NCBI GenBank assembly: GCA_034696485.1 | Contig: JAQIWT010001395.1 | Location: forward strand, 1 to 10,962 | Source: Isohypsibius dastychi | Taxonomy: Eukaryota; Tardigrada; Eutardigrada; Parachela; Isohypsibiidae | Length of the DNA: 10,962 nt | Direction of reading: 5' to 3' | Part shown: positions 1 to 8,497 of the stretch, piece after piece | Layout: each line of letters starts with the position of its first letter | Position numbering within the stretch: position 1 is the stretch's first letter | Position numbers and translations under genes: made by a program | Notes under the pieces: generated by a model | Told to the model about the DNA's origin: nothing | Database searches by the model: none | Seen by the model: only the letters and a program-made list of their open reading frames with translations

Positions 1-423
1 TTCGTGCGATGTATTCTCCCGAATTTGGAGAAAAAACCGGGCAAGATTGATTCGATCCTCGTGTTGGATCAGCTCCGGTGCAATGGTGTACTTGAAGGCA
101 TTCGAATCTGCCGACAGGTGAATAAAATTAGGCATTATATTTTTGCATTTTTACAGTGCGTTTTCAATATTTTTTCCTAGGGCTTCCCCAATCGAGTTCC
201 GTTCCAAGAATTCCGTCAACGTTACGAACTCCTCACACCTAATGTCATTCCAAAAGGTTTCATGGATGGGAAGAAGTCCGTCGAAATGATGATCAAAGCC
301 TTGGAGCTAGACGATAATTTGTTCCGCATCGGGCAGAGCAAGATCTTCTTCCGTGCTGGCGTTCTTGCGCATTTGGAAGAAGAGCGAGACACGAAGTTAT
401 CCAGCTTGATCACCCATATCCAG
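1..423 (+). other. Myosin motor C-terminal part: SH2/SH1 helices and converter
   Basis: Exons 1-117 and 181-423, separated by a 63-bp intron (118-180, acceptor tttcctag). The first 39 codons carry the two reactive-thiol cysteines of the family: SH2 in LRCNG and SH1 in IRICR. The second exon holds the converter, with [14 protein letters not shown], a short ...[10 protein letters not shown] segment, and [12 protein letters not shown] leading into the lever arm. These elements transmit nucleotide-state changes to the lever arm. No key residue looks altered. Confidence 0.9.
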
Positions 424-3400
424 GTACATTCGATGTTGTGTTTTTGTTGTTGACGAATTTTTAAAGTTGACTGGGGTCTATTAGCGGAATAATTCGAAAC
501 CTTGTAACAAAGTATGCAATACGCATCTGTTCCGTTTTGTGTTTTTCGGTTTTCTTCTCTTTGGGAATCACAATTTTGGAGTGCACGTTTCTTCTTCTCG
601 ACATAATCTTTATGACTTGATGTTTCCGTAGGCTTACTGTCGCGGCTTTCTTTCTCGGAAGAATTACCAGAAACGACTGCAGCAGCTGAATGCCATTCGT
701 GTAATTCAACGGAATTGCGCAGCCTATTTGAAGCTTCGAAACTGGGAATGGTGGCGCCTATTCACCAAGGTCAAGCCGTTGTTGCAAGTGACAAATGCCG
801 AGGAGAAGGTGCAGGTCAAAGAGGAAGAAATCAAAATTATGGCAGACAAACTCAACCGCCTTTCTGTCGAATATGTGGAGTTGGAAAAGAAGTTTGATCA
901 GCACGTTGAAGAGAAAGCCGTGCTAGCTGAGCAGCTGCAAAGTGAGACGGAAGCGTGTGCTGAGGTGAGCCCGGTTCCAGACTTGGTTCTTTTTGGTGTC
1001 TACATTTTAAATGAAATCTCCCGAAATTTAATGTTCTATTGTTGTTGTTTTCATTTGGCATTGCAGAGATTGATCTATTTTTCCAAGAAACAAAGAGAAA
1101 ATCTAAGTGATTCTATTTTATCAGTTTTATTATCTCAGAAATTCGGTGACGCTGTACTGTTTCAGGCTGAGGAAATGCGTGCTCGACTGGCGGCTCGACA
1201 GCAGGAGCTGGAAGAAATTTTGCATGATACAGTGACACGCTTGGAAGAGGAAGAGAATCGTGTGAGCTCGTTGGGTCAAGAAAAGAAGAAACTCCAGGAG
1301 AACATTCGGGACTTGGAAGAGGAACTTGAAGAAGAGCAGACTACCCGTCAAAAGTTGCATTTGGAGAAGACACAGTTGGAGACTAGGTAAGCTATTATCA
1401 GAAAGCTGGTTTCAGATATTCTCTCGATATCAACTTACTCAAGCCGGTAGTTATGTTCACCTACACGTTGATGTTGCCCTTTTCATCAGTTTTCCCTCTC
1501 GTAGCTGATGAGAGAATGTTCTGCTGATGTCATTCACGGTTTTGTAAAATTAATTGATTGTTTACGGGAAATTTCTTTTCAGGTCGAAAAAGTTGGAAGA
1601 TGATTTAATCTTAAATTCCTCGCTCGTTGAACGACTGCAGATGGACAAAAAGGCCTTGGAAGACCGTATTGCCGAACTGACACAGCAGCTTGCTGAAGAA
1701 GTGGAGAAAGGAAAACTTCTTCAAAAGCAGAAACAGAAGTTGGAGAATTCCCTGGCAGAGACCGAAGAGCGGCTTCAGCGAGAGATCGCCGCTCGTCAGG
1801 ATATGGAAAGAATCAAACGGAAGGCAGATGTGGAGCTTGCGGAAGTCAGAGATCAGTTGTCAGAGAAAAAGAATCAGTTCAACGAAATCCAGATCTCGTT
1901 AGCGCGAAAAGAAGAAGAACTTGCCCAGTCCATGACGAAAGTCGATGAGGAAGTTGCTTCCAGAGTCGCGGCTCAGAAGTCTGTTCGCGAAGTCCAGAAT
2001 CAACTGACCGAAGCCATGGAAGATTTGGATGCTGAAAAAGAGGCAAGTTGATTCATGCGCTTTTAGATGAAATATTACGGTAGTTCAACATGGAGATTTG
2101 GTGACCATACTGCTTAGTCGACTTAAGATCGGATCCCCTTGTTATCCTTCGTACAGTACACCATCTGTATAATTTGGTCCGGTAGTTCGGCTCAGTTACT
2201 CGGTTAAAACATGAACGTATTATTTCAGGCCAGAAACCGTTCAGAGCGCCAGCGTCGGGATCTGAGTGAAGAACTGGAAGCATTGAAAGCAGAATTAATG
2301 GAGTCGGTTGATACAAGCACTGTTCAAACTGAGGTGCTGAAGAAGCGGGAAGACGAAGTGAACAAAATCAAAAAAGCCGCCGAGGAGGAAGCCCGCAGTC
2401 ATGAAGCCGCCATCGCTGAACTTCGCCATCGCGCTAATGCCCAAGTGGAAGTTCTCAATGAACAACTGGAAACAATCAAGCGAGCCAAATCAGTTGCTGA
2501 AAAGTCCAAGGCCACCCTTGAGGCCGAGAATATCGATATGGCCAACGAAATCAAAGCTCTCCTCAGCCAGAAAGGGGAATCTGAGAAACGACGAAAGCAA
2601 GCCGAACTGCAGGCACAGGAAATCAACTCCAAGTTCATTGAGCTGGAGAAGCAGAAGAATGAAATGTTGGTGAAAGCGGGCAAGCTTTCCCAGGAGCTTG
2701 AGGTGAATATTTTTCTCAAGGGTTTCTGTGCCTTACATCAACATTACTCGACATCGAAGATATTTCTTCATATTTGATGACATAAAAACATTTTCGGTCT
2801 TACCTTTAATGAGAATTTAAAGCAGGATTTTCTGATTGAAAAACATTTGGTCGTCGAGTTGAATTGTGTTAGTCCAACTTGCCAGTGCTGCCCGTGAACA
2901 CCACTTAACATTCAGTCATATTCAGATTTGTTTGATTTCCAGATATCCAACGCTCAGCTGGCCGATGTGGATAAGCGGGCAACTAAAACGGCAAAAAGCG
3001 AAGAAAATCTTCTGCTCCAGATCGCTGAGCTCCAGCGTTTGAACCAGGAAGAGAGTGCTCAAAAATCTGCATATGCTGCTCGAGTTCGTCAGCTGGAAAC
3101 TGACCGAGACGCGTTACAGGTACAAAACAGCTCCAGCTTGCAAAGGAAGTGTAAAATTCACTGATTTTGGATTTTCAGGAGCTTCTTGAAGAAGAAGAAC
3201 AAGCGAAGAAGAACCTAGAGCGTTCCGGGAACGAGGCTTTACTGCAGGCTCAAGATCTGCGCCGAAAGTTGGAAGACGACACTAAAGTTCGAGAGTCAGT
3301 TGAGGCAACCAGGAAAGTCATGCAAAAAGAGGTCGATGCGTTATCAGCTCGTGTTCAAGAAGCTGAAGCCGCTCGAGATCGGGCTGAGAAGATGATGAAA

Positions 3401-5687
3401 GTGGCACAGACAGAGTTCGAGGATGCCCAACATGAGCTGGAGAATGTTCGGTCAACTGTGACAAATCTCGACCGGAAGCAGCGCAAATTTGATCAAACCC
3501 TCGCCGAAGAGAAAGCCAAAACTGACAAGCTTGCCCTGGAGAAAGATAATGTGGAGCGTGATGCTCGTGAAAAGGAGACCAAGCTCCTGTCATTGCAGAG
3601 GTTGGTTTATGATTTCATGGCAGAGATGTGGAAATGATCCCCAACACCATTAACTGTTATTTGTGACTGACGTGATAATCGAAGATGGAATTTCTGCCTT
3701 CTTTTACAGTAGTAGTTAACACGTATTATTTTGTCCAGGGAATTCGAGCTGTTGACTGACAAACTGGATGAAACTGACAAAGTGCGTCGCCAACAGCAAG
3801 CTGAGCTGGAGTCTTTGATGAATAATAAGGACGAAGCTGGCAAGAGTGTCCACGAACTTGATCGCGCCCGACGTATGCTGGAGCAGCAAGCTGAAGATCT
3901 GCGACTCCGTGTTATCGAATTGGAAGATGAAAATGGCTTGCTGGAAGATGCCAAGTTGCGATTGGAAGTCAACAGCCAAGCAGCTAAAGCGCAGTACGAC
4001 CGTGATCTGAGTGCAAAAGAAGAACAAGCTGAGGACAAGCGAAAAGGTTTACTGAAACAGGTGAGCAGTCATTAACTCTTCGCCGGTTTCTGCTAAAGAA
4101 GTGTTGCATGTTGACCATCTGCTTGACCTGATTATGTATTCTTGATTCTGGTTTTTTTCGATGCTTTTTCTGTATGTCCGGTGATTGGCCATTGAACAAA
4201 TTTTGTTTTCAGGTACGGGAAATGGAAGCTGAATTGGAAATTGAGCGAAAGGAGCGAAGCAACGCCGTTTTGCTGAAGAAGAAGGCTGAGTCTGATATCA
4301 AAGAGGTGGAAAATCAACTGGAACTTGTAACCCGAGTCCGTGATGACGCTGTTAAACATCTGAAGAAGTTGCAAAACCAACTGAAGGATTATCAGCGTGA
4401 AGTGGATGATTTCAAATCCCAAAAGGATCACTTGACTTCTGCCTTCAAGGAAATGGAAAAGAAGTGCAAGAATTCGGAGCTCCTTTGCTCTCAGCTTCAA
4501 CATGACGCGCAGATTGCGGAGCGAGGTCGAAAGGCAGCGGAAAGCGAGCGTGATGAGTTTGAAGGTCAACTACAGCTGGCTGCTGCAGCCAAGTAAGATT
4601 TGAAATTCTCGCTGTGAATGTAGTGGGTTTATTGTAACGAACATAATTTTCTTCCTCGAGCTTTTTTGAATGCTTGCTAGAATTGTATACAATGAGGTTC
4701 TTTGTTTAGGATTGGATTATTAGAGGACAAACGCCGTCTTGAAACCAGGATTGCCGAACTGGAAGATGAGCTGGAAGATGAACGGGAAAATGCTGAACAG
4801 CTTACTGAGAAACAAGCGAAATCGCTCCAAGATCGTGATCGGATTGCAGCCGAGTTGGCCACGGAGCGAGCGGGAATACATAAGCTAGAGACCCAGGTGA
4901 CGCAGGTTGAGCGCCTGAATAAGGAGCTGCGGCTGAAATTGGAAGAAGCTGAATCTCAAGGCCGTGGGAAATTCAAGTCGCAGATTGCGTCTTTGGAAGC
5001 TCAGATTCAGGCTTTGGAGAGTCAGAACGAGATTGAAATAAGAGAACGTGGAAACCTAGCAAAAGCAAACCGAAAACTGGAGAAAAAGATCAAGGATCTA
5101 CAGATTCAGGTAAGGAGCTTGCGATTTGTGTTATTTCGCGTTAATGCGATTTATTAACTACAGTAACGAATATTGAGCAATCCTGGTTCTTGTTCCGATC
5201 TGAACAATCATTTTGGTGTGCTTCATTTCAGGTGGACGAAGAACGTCGAAATGTGGAGTTACAGAAGGATGTCATTGACAAAGCGAATGCACGTGTTAAA
5301 AGCCTGAAGTTGCAAGTGGATGACACGGAAACTGAGTATAATAAACAAAGGTCGGGACGCCTTCGGATGCAGAGCGAATTGGATGAGGCTGTCGCGGAGA
5401 AGGAAAAGCTGAACAACGAATTGTTAGCTTTGAAAGCCAAGTTGAGGTATCTATCATTGTGTTTTGGTCTTCGCAGACTGATGATCACTGGTTTTGAGAT
5501 TCGTAGGCGAGTGGGTGGATCTGCGCTCAGTCCCCGTAACTATGGATCAGGAGCAAATAATAACAGCGGTGGAAGTCGTTCTCATGGTACTCCAAACCAC
5601 GGAGATGGGGAATCTGGATCGTTGAATATCTCGGGAGCTTCTTCCATGGTCGACGACGAATCTGTTAATGGGGATGATAAAGAGTGA
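1..5687 (+). CDS. Non-muscle/smooth-type myosin II heavy chain (5'-partial)
   Basis: Actin-based motor heavy chain of cytoplasmic myosin II, which forms bipolar filaments for cytokinesis, cortical tension and cell-shape change. I joined 13 exons: 1-117, 181-423, 632-964, 1166-1386, 1583-2042, 2229-2702, 2943-3119, 3179-3600, 3739-4060, 4213-4592, 4710-5109, 5232-5446 and 5507-5687. Together they give 1,314 codons with one frame and no stop before TGA at 5685-5687. Family myosins have about 1,960 residues, so about 650 N-terminal residues lie upstream. The order of parts is: SH2/SH1 helices ([15 protein letters not shown] then GFPNR), converter ([15 protein letters not shown]), two IQ motifs, the invariant Pro at the head-rod junction (KVKPLLQV), a continuous coiled coil, and a 58-residue non-helical tail. 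RQGFPNR, rather than the RKGFP of striated-muscle myosins, and [16 protein letters not shown] indicate the non-muscle/smooth class (zipper, NMY-1/2, MYH9/10 group). The splice choices are supported by continuity with that family. Confidence 0.95.
418..778 (+). other. Lever arm: two IQ motifs and head-rod junction proline
   Basis: The first IQ motif spans an intron: its IQ is at 418-423 and it continues as [12 protein letters not shown] from 632. In myosin II it binds the essential light chain. The second, [17 protein letters not shown] (695-745), is the regulatory light chain site. The Pro codon at 776-778 (in KVKPLL) is the conserved break between lever arm and rod. The intron between the two parts is 424-631 (208 bp, donor gtacat, acceptor ccgtag). 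Confidence 0.88.
779..5446 (+). other. Myosin II rod: continuous coiled coil
   Basis: All exons from residue ~160 to residue ~1255 of the partial protein are Glu/Lys/Gln/Leu-rich, with heptad periodicity and almost no proline. This is the expected pattern of a dimerising rod that packs into filaments. Recognisable blocks include [50 protein letters not shown] and [19 protein letters not shown], which align collinearly with MYH9 and zipper. Rod introns have phases 0 or 2 only: 965-1165, 1387-1582, 2043-2228, 2703-2942, 3120-3178, 3601-3738, 4061-4212, 4593-4709 and 5110-5231. Confidence 0.92.
2043..2228 (+). other. GC-AG intron in the myosin rod
   Basis: The exon ends ...GATGCTGAAAAAGAG and the next bases are gcaagt, the consensus GC donor. 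The acceptor is tatttcag before GCCAGAAACCG. Splicing here gives [20 protein letters not shown], the same length as the matching block in MYH9 ([20 protein letters not shown]). A GT donor four bases further in would break the frame and the alignment. Confidence 0.85.
5507..5687 (+). other. Myosin non-helical tailpiece and stop
   Basis: The last coding exon follows a 60-bp intron (5447-5506, donor AG|gtatct, acceptor ttcgtag). Joining gives ...[16 protein letters not shown], matching the LK.KLRR end of the rod in zipper-type myosins. The remaining residues are rich in Ser, Gly and Asn and end in an acidic stretch ([15 protein letters not shown]). In other non-muscle myosins this tail controls filament assembly and carries casein-kinase-2 or PKC phosphosites. 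Here SMVD fits the CK2 S-x-x-D pattern. The low-complexity sequence is species-specific. Confidence 0.85.
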
Positions 5688-6538
5688 CTTAGAATGTATT
5701 CCATTTCGATATGTTCCAGTTTGTTGCCTTAACCGTAACATATTTACTTTCTGGTTTCATTTTTCTATTTAGCTCAGTAATTTCTTATAGTAATCTCATT
5801 TTTCGTGTTTGCGCTTGATTTCTGGCAGCTTTTTTGGTAGATTCCATTCCAGTATACGATACTTGAAAGTTTGCAGTTCCCTCATCAGCGATTCAATTCC
5901 ACTCCGGATCTAAGTTTTCTGATCAAAATGTGTCCAGTTCTGCATGCTTGATTAACATTGTTGCGCTTCGGTCAACATGGTTGTCCCTGTTCTCTACTTG
6001 CTTGGAGTGCATACTTGTGTGGTGAATGAAACGGTGAGAAAAAATTCGGCTGTTTGAGTCGCCAACAAGGAGATTCGAGATGCAAACGGCAAAGCGATTT
6101 TCAGGCATCACTGTGGTCTGCTAGGGTGACGTGAAGAAACCGCGTAACCCCTTTTTGCATTTGGCAGAAGTGTTTTCACTCGATGTCATAAGTTCGTGGA
6201 GCCTCGAATTCGTGGGGATCGTCAAGAATCCTACACACTCAAGATTGACCATTTGACGATATGAACTCCGGCAGATACGATTTTCTCCATGTTGGAGCAG
6301 GGTTACTTGTTTAGGCCGACATATCTGCACGCGATTCAGTCTTGCCAGTATCTTGATTTTCAGGGACAGTTAGTAGCCCATTTAGCGCGTGAGAACCGTG
6401 TTTCTCGATATCTGAAGTTTCATCTCAACAAATTTTCACCGCGTCGTTTATCGTACCATTAGAGATACCACGTGTTGCTCAAGGTTCTGACCATTCATTC
6501 AGTTCGGATCGACACGGAATTTGTTGACTCAGTTGCGC
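5688..6538. other. Myosin 3' flank and unassigned sequence
   Basis: The first few hundred bases are T-rich and presumably include the myosin 3' UTR. I saw no AATAAA or ATTAAA in the first 200 bp after the stop. From about 6000 onwards all three + frames carry open stretches of 25-65 codons (for example 6274-6462 in frame 1), but each ends in stops and none matches a family I recognise. They may be decayed parts of the Tudor-like segment that follows. The - strand ORFs here (up to 69 codons) look random. Confidence 0.4.
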
Positions 6539-6805
6539 AAGTTTAATCGGGTACGTTCTCACAGGTAACTGACCGATGATAATACAACCCGTTCACGAAA
6601 TGACATGACCCCTCATGAAATGGCTACGCCCGAGAAAATTCCAGGCAACGTCTTTGTGATACAATATGTTGACTTTGGCGATACGTTACAACAGTATGAG
6701 ATAGGTTCCTTGTGGTGTCGTTAAACTGGAGCCTTTTGCCCATGTACTCTATCCTCGCGACAAACTGGCACAATCAAATTTGATTGAGTATGTTATGTGG
6801 GTACC
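6539..6805 (+). pseudogene. Broken Tudor-like domain (possible Tudor-SN relic)
   Basis: In one frame, KFNRVRSHR (6539-6565) is followed by a TAA at 6566-6568. The same frame then reads IPGNVFVIQYVDFGDTLQQY (6638-6697) and continues EIGSLW to a TAA at about 6722. VxYVDFGD is the beta-strand/turn hallmark of Tudor domains (usually YxDYGN), and the upstream FNRVRSHR resembles the FYRARV strand. After the second stop a +1 frame continues LEPFAHVLYPRDKLAQ and then EYVMWVPN, which could be the next part of an extended Tudor fold as in Tudor-SN (SND1), where F...LPAQA.EY....VP follows. Tudor domains bind methyl-arginine or methyl-lysine peptides. No GT-AG intron that I tried removes both breaks in frame, so a pseudogene is favoured; an undetected multi-exon gene is the alternative. 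The family call rests on short motifs only. Confidence 0.45.
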
Positions 6806-6844
6806 AAATCAAATTTGATTGTGCGAGTTTATCGCGAGGATAGA
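6748..6844. repeat. Inverted repeat: 38-bp arms, 21-bp spacer
   Basis: The left arm (6748-6785) and the reverse complement of the right arm (6807-6844) agree at 36 of 38 positions. The mismatches are at arm positions 13 (c/t) and 20 (g/c). The spacer is 6786-6806. Each arm ends inside with aatcaaatttgatt, itself a perfect 14-bp palindrome, so that motif occurs twice. Single-stranded DNA or RNA would fold into a long hairpin. The left arm lies on the shifted Tudor-like frame, so the right arm may be a local inverted copy of it. I saw no target-site duplication or transposase. Confidence 0.95.
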
Positions 6845-6877
6845 ATAATACAACCGATCTGTAAGGAAAACCTGGAA

Positions 6878-6888
6878 GGGGGGGGGGG
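6878..6888 (+). repeat. Homopolymer run of 11 G
   Basis: An uninterrupted G tract on the + strand, about 400 bp upstream of the V-ATPase ATG. Such tracts are prone to length change and sequencing error and can form G-quadruplexes. Confidence 0.95.
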
Positions 6889-7247
6889 ATACGAGCCTAG
6901 TAGACGCCATGCCAACCACCCAAAAGTGATTTTGTTGTGCTTCTGAATCTCAAAGAAATAACACGAATCTATTTACCGTTTTTCTTGGCTCTTCTCCTCA
7001 GCCTCACCGTTAATCTTATTTGCTCCAGAACAGGAAAATTTACCAGCTCAAAGAATTATCTATGGACGGCTAAAGATTCCAAACTAGCGGAAACCATGTG
7101 TATGGTACTTCGGCCATGGTTGACACAGTAGTAGAATCGAAATCAATTAAGGAACGACTTCAAAGTAGTTGTTAAGAGACTACGTTCTGCCAGTTGAGAG
7201 TATCGAAATCAGCAGCGCCACCTTCGTACTGACGTGATTCCATTTCT
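6889..7247 (+). other. Upstream region of V-ATPase c gene; no supported gene
   Basis: The 64-codon frame at 6937-7131 opens with TTG, not ATG. It encodes a hydrophobic stretch (YLPFFLALLLSLTVNLIC) that could mimic a signal or membrane segment, but I see no homology and no start. In another frame 7019-7084 reads FAPEQENLPAQRIIYG and then RLKIPN before a TAG. This is faintly like the post-strand part of a Tudor-SN domain and may belong to the relic. The V-ATPase promoter and 5' UTR should lie here, but I can name no TATA or initiator element. Confidence 0.3.
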
Positions 7248-7289
7248 ATGCCGATTGCCATCGTGTGGCTGAATTATACCCGATCATGA
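7248..7289 (+). promoter_or_regulatory. 13-codon uORF overlapping the V-ATPase start (ATGA)
   Basis: ATG at 7248 opens a frame of 13 codons ([13 protein letters not shown]). Its TGA (7287-7289) overlaps the V-ATPase ATG (7286-7288) in an ATGA arrangement. If this stretch is in the mature leader, ribosomes ending the uORF would sit on the main start codon. Whether it is transcribed, or removed by cis- or trans-splicing, cannot be told from DNA. Confidence 0.4.
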
Positions 7290-7762
7290 CTTCAGACAGC
7301 GTGCAGCCACTGTATACGCCATTCTTCACAGTTATGGGATGCACAGCTGCCATGGTCTTCAGTGCACTGGGCGCAGCCTATGGAACAGCAAAATCTGGTG
7401 TCGGGATATCCGCCATGGCACTGATGCGGCCAGACATGATAATGAAATCAGTCATTCCTGTCGTTATGGCTGGTATCATTGCAATATACGGCCTGGTTAT
7501 AAGTGTGGTTTTATCGCAAAAACTAGTGAAAGGGCTGAAACTGGCGGAATCATTCTGTCACTTTGGGGCCGGATTAACATGCGGTTTATGCGGACTGGCA
7601 GCTGGATATGCAATAGGAATAGTCGGAGACTCTGGCGTCAGGGGCACTGCACAGCAACCACGGCTATTTGTTGGAATGGTGTTAATCTTAATATTTGCGG
7701 AAGTTCTCGGACTGTATGGACTCATTGTAGCTCTGATTGTCGGAATGAAAAGCTTCAATTAA
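7286..7762 (+). CDS. V-type H+-ATPase 16-kDa proteolipid, V0 subunit c
   Basis: Subunit of the rotating c-ring in the membrane V0 sector. It carries protons across vacuolar, lysosomal or plasma membranes as V1 hydrolyses ATP. The ORF is intact and intronless, with 158 codons; human and nematode homologues are 155-161. It has four hydrophobic helices, as expected: ~11-33, ~53-77, ~91-113 and ~128-152. The family signatures are present: [54 protein letters not shown] and [20 protein letters not shown]. Glu139 in FAEVLGLYG is the proton-binding carboxylate of helix 4. I chose ATG 7286 because it has A at -3 and yields the usual short N-terminus ([14 protein letters not shown]). The frame is open further upstream, but only from GTG. 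The ten residues around [11 protein letters not shown] in the helix 2-3 loop are the least typical. Lack of introns contrasts with both neighbours and could mean a retrogene, but the reading frame is fully conserved. Confidence 0.95.
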   Translation: MTSDSVQPLYTPFFTVMGCTAAMVFSALGAAYGTAKSGVGISAMALMRPDMIMKSVIPVVMAGIIAIYGLVISVVLSQKLVKGLKLAESFCHFGAGLTCGLCGLAAGYAIGIVGDSGVRGTAQQPRLFVGMVLILIFAEVLGLYGLIVALIVGMKSFN

Positions 7763-8151
7763 ACCCTGTCTTTTCTTTACAAATGCACAAGAACGTCCTG
7801 TGCAAGAACTCAGTTATAAGATACATCATGCTCATCAGCTTGTATTGCACATGGAATTTAATTGCAGTTATGTAGGTGGCGTAGCAAGGTGCTTCGATTT
7901 GTCACTTTGATTGCATCATAGCCGCTCGAGTTGCAATTTCCGAAATTTATGAGTTATGGTTTCTTGTGGTGCAAACGTTTTTTTCTCAGGATGGTCGGCA
8001 GCGCTAGTTTCATATTAGCCTTCGGGTTTTGTAGTGCCATGACATTAACGAGAGAGTGAATAATGTGGGCAGGAAAGTTTGCCCGTGAACAACAGCGTTA
8101 CTCGCCCGGCTCCACCGATTTTCTCATACTGACTAACTATCAAGCAAAAGT
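7763..8151. other. V-ATPase c 3' flank; no gene seen
   Basis: The sequence after the stop is AT-rich, without AATAAA or a poly-A tract, so there is no visible retroposition scar. A short frame, 8063-8170, starts ATGTGGGCAGG and encodes 35 residues (including STDFLILTNYQAKVCRAAA). It has no recognised homology. Nothing else here is supported. Confidence 0.4.
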
Positions 8152-8472
8152 ATGCAGGGCGGCAGCGTAGTGGTTTCAGGTCTGACCACTCCGGCAAAAT
8201 CGGATCACACTTGTAAATTGAAAATTCTCCGCCCCCCCCCCCCGCTGATTCCTGTAGTTTGTGCGTGGTTGGGTCAATTAAGACTGGCGGGCATAGTGGT
8301 TTATCAGGATTTAAGACGCGTAATGTTAGAGGTGATAGCAAGAAGAAACCGACCCACAGCTTTCGATGCGGGCATTGAATGCTTCATAGACTTACGATAC
8401 GATAGCCCTGTATGGCTTGATCACACGATGGAAGTACCCCTTCAGAACGCAGTTACAGTGAAGAAAGAATAA
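8152..8472 (+). CDS. Unassigned 106-codon ORF with weak Tudor-like character
   Basis: Open from ATG 8152 to TAA 8470-8472. I cannot name it. The N-terminal third runs through a 12-C tract (a PPPP stretch), which argues against that part being coding. The later part reads VMLEVIARRNRP...AGIECFIDLRYDSPVWLDH. Its spacing (a V.LEV strand, a short loop, then ECF.D..YD..VW) loosely resembles a Tudor core with a damaged DYG turn. A GT-AG segment of 56 bp (8459-8514) would fit the local intron size, but the frame it joins to ends soon after. It could be a chance ORF, a decayed exon related to the Tudor-like relic at 6.6 kb, or part of an unknown gene. Confidence 0.2.
   Translation: MQGGSVVVSGLTTPAKSDHTCKLKILRPPPPLIPVVCAWLGQLRLAGIVVYQDLRRVMLEVIARRNRPTAFDAGIECFIDLRYDSPVWLDHTMEVPLQNAVTVKKE
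8232..8243 (+). repeat. Homopolymer run of 12 C
   Basis: An uninterrupted C tract (G12 on the - strand). The G11 and C12 tracts lie on opposite sides of the V-ATPase gene in inverted orientation, but their flanks share no further homology, so they are not terminal repeats. Confidence 0.95.
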
Positions 8473-8497
8473 CAAGGTTGATCATATCTCTGAACCA

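Noticed and set aside
3318-4038. Long - strand ORFs (91-143 codons) under the myosin rod
   Set aside because: They are Ser/Leu-rich mirror frames of Glu/Lys/Leu-rich coiled-coil exons, a known composition artefact.
5923-6330. Two - strand ORFs of 62 and 69 codons
   Set aside because: No recognised homology, no splice continuity, and lengths expected by chance.
6748-6844. Inverted repeat as a DNA transposon with terminal repeats
   Set aside because: The spacer is only 21 bp, with no transposase and no evident target-site duplication; a local inverted duplication or hairpin fits better.
6937-7131. 64-codon hydrophobic frame as a secreted or membrane mini-protein
   Set aside because: It has no ATG at its start, and the only Met residues are near the end.
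8152-8200. tRNA-like or SINE-like signal (agtggt...accact stem)
   Set aside because: Only a 6-bp stem is present; there is no cloverleaf and no A-box/B-box pair.
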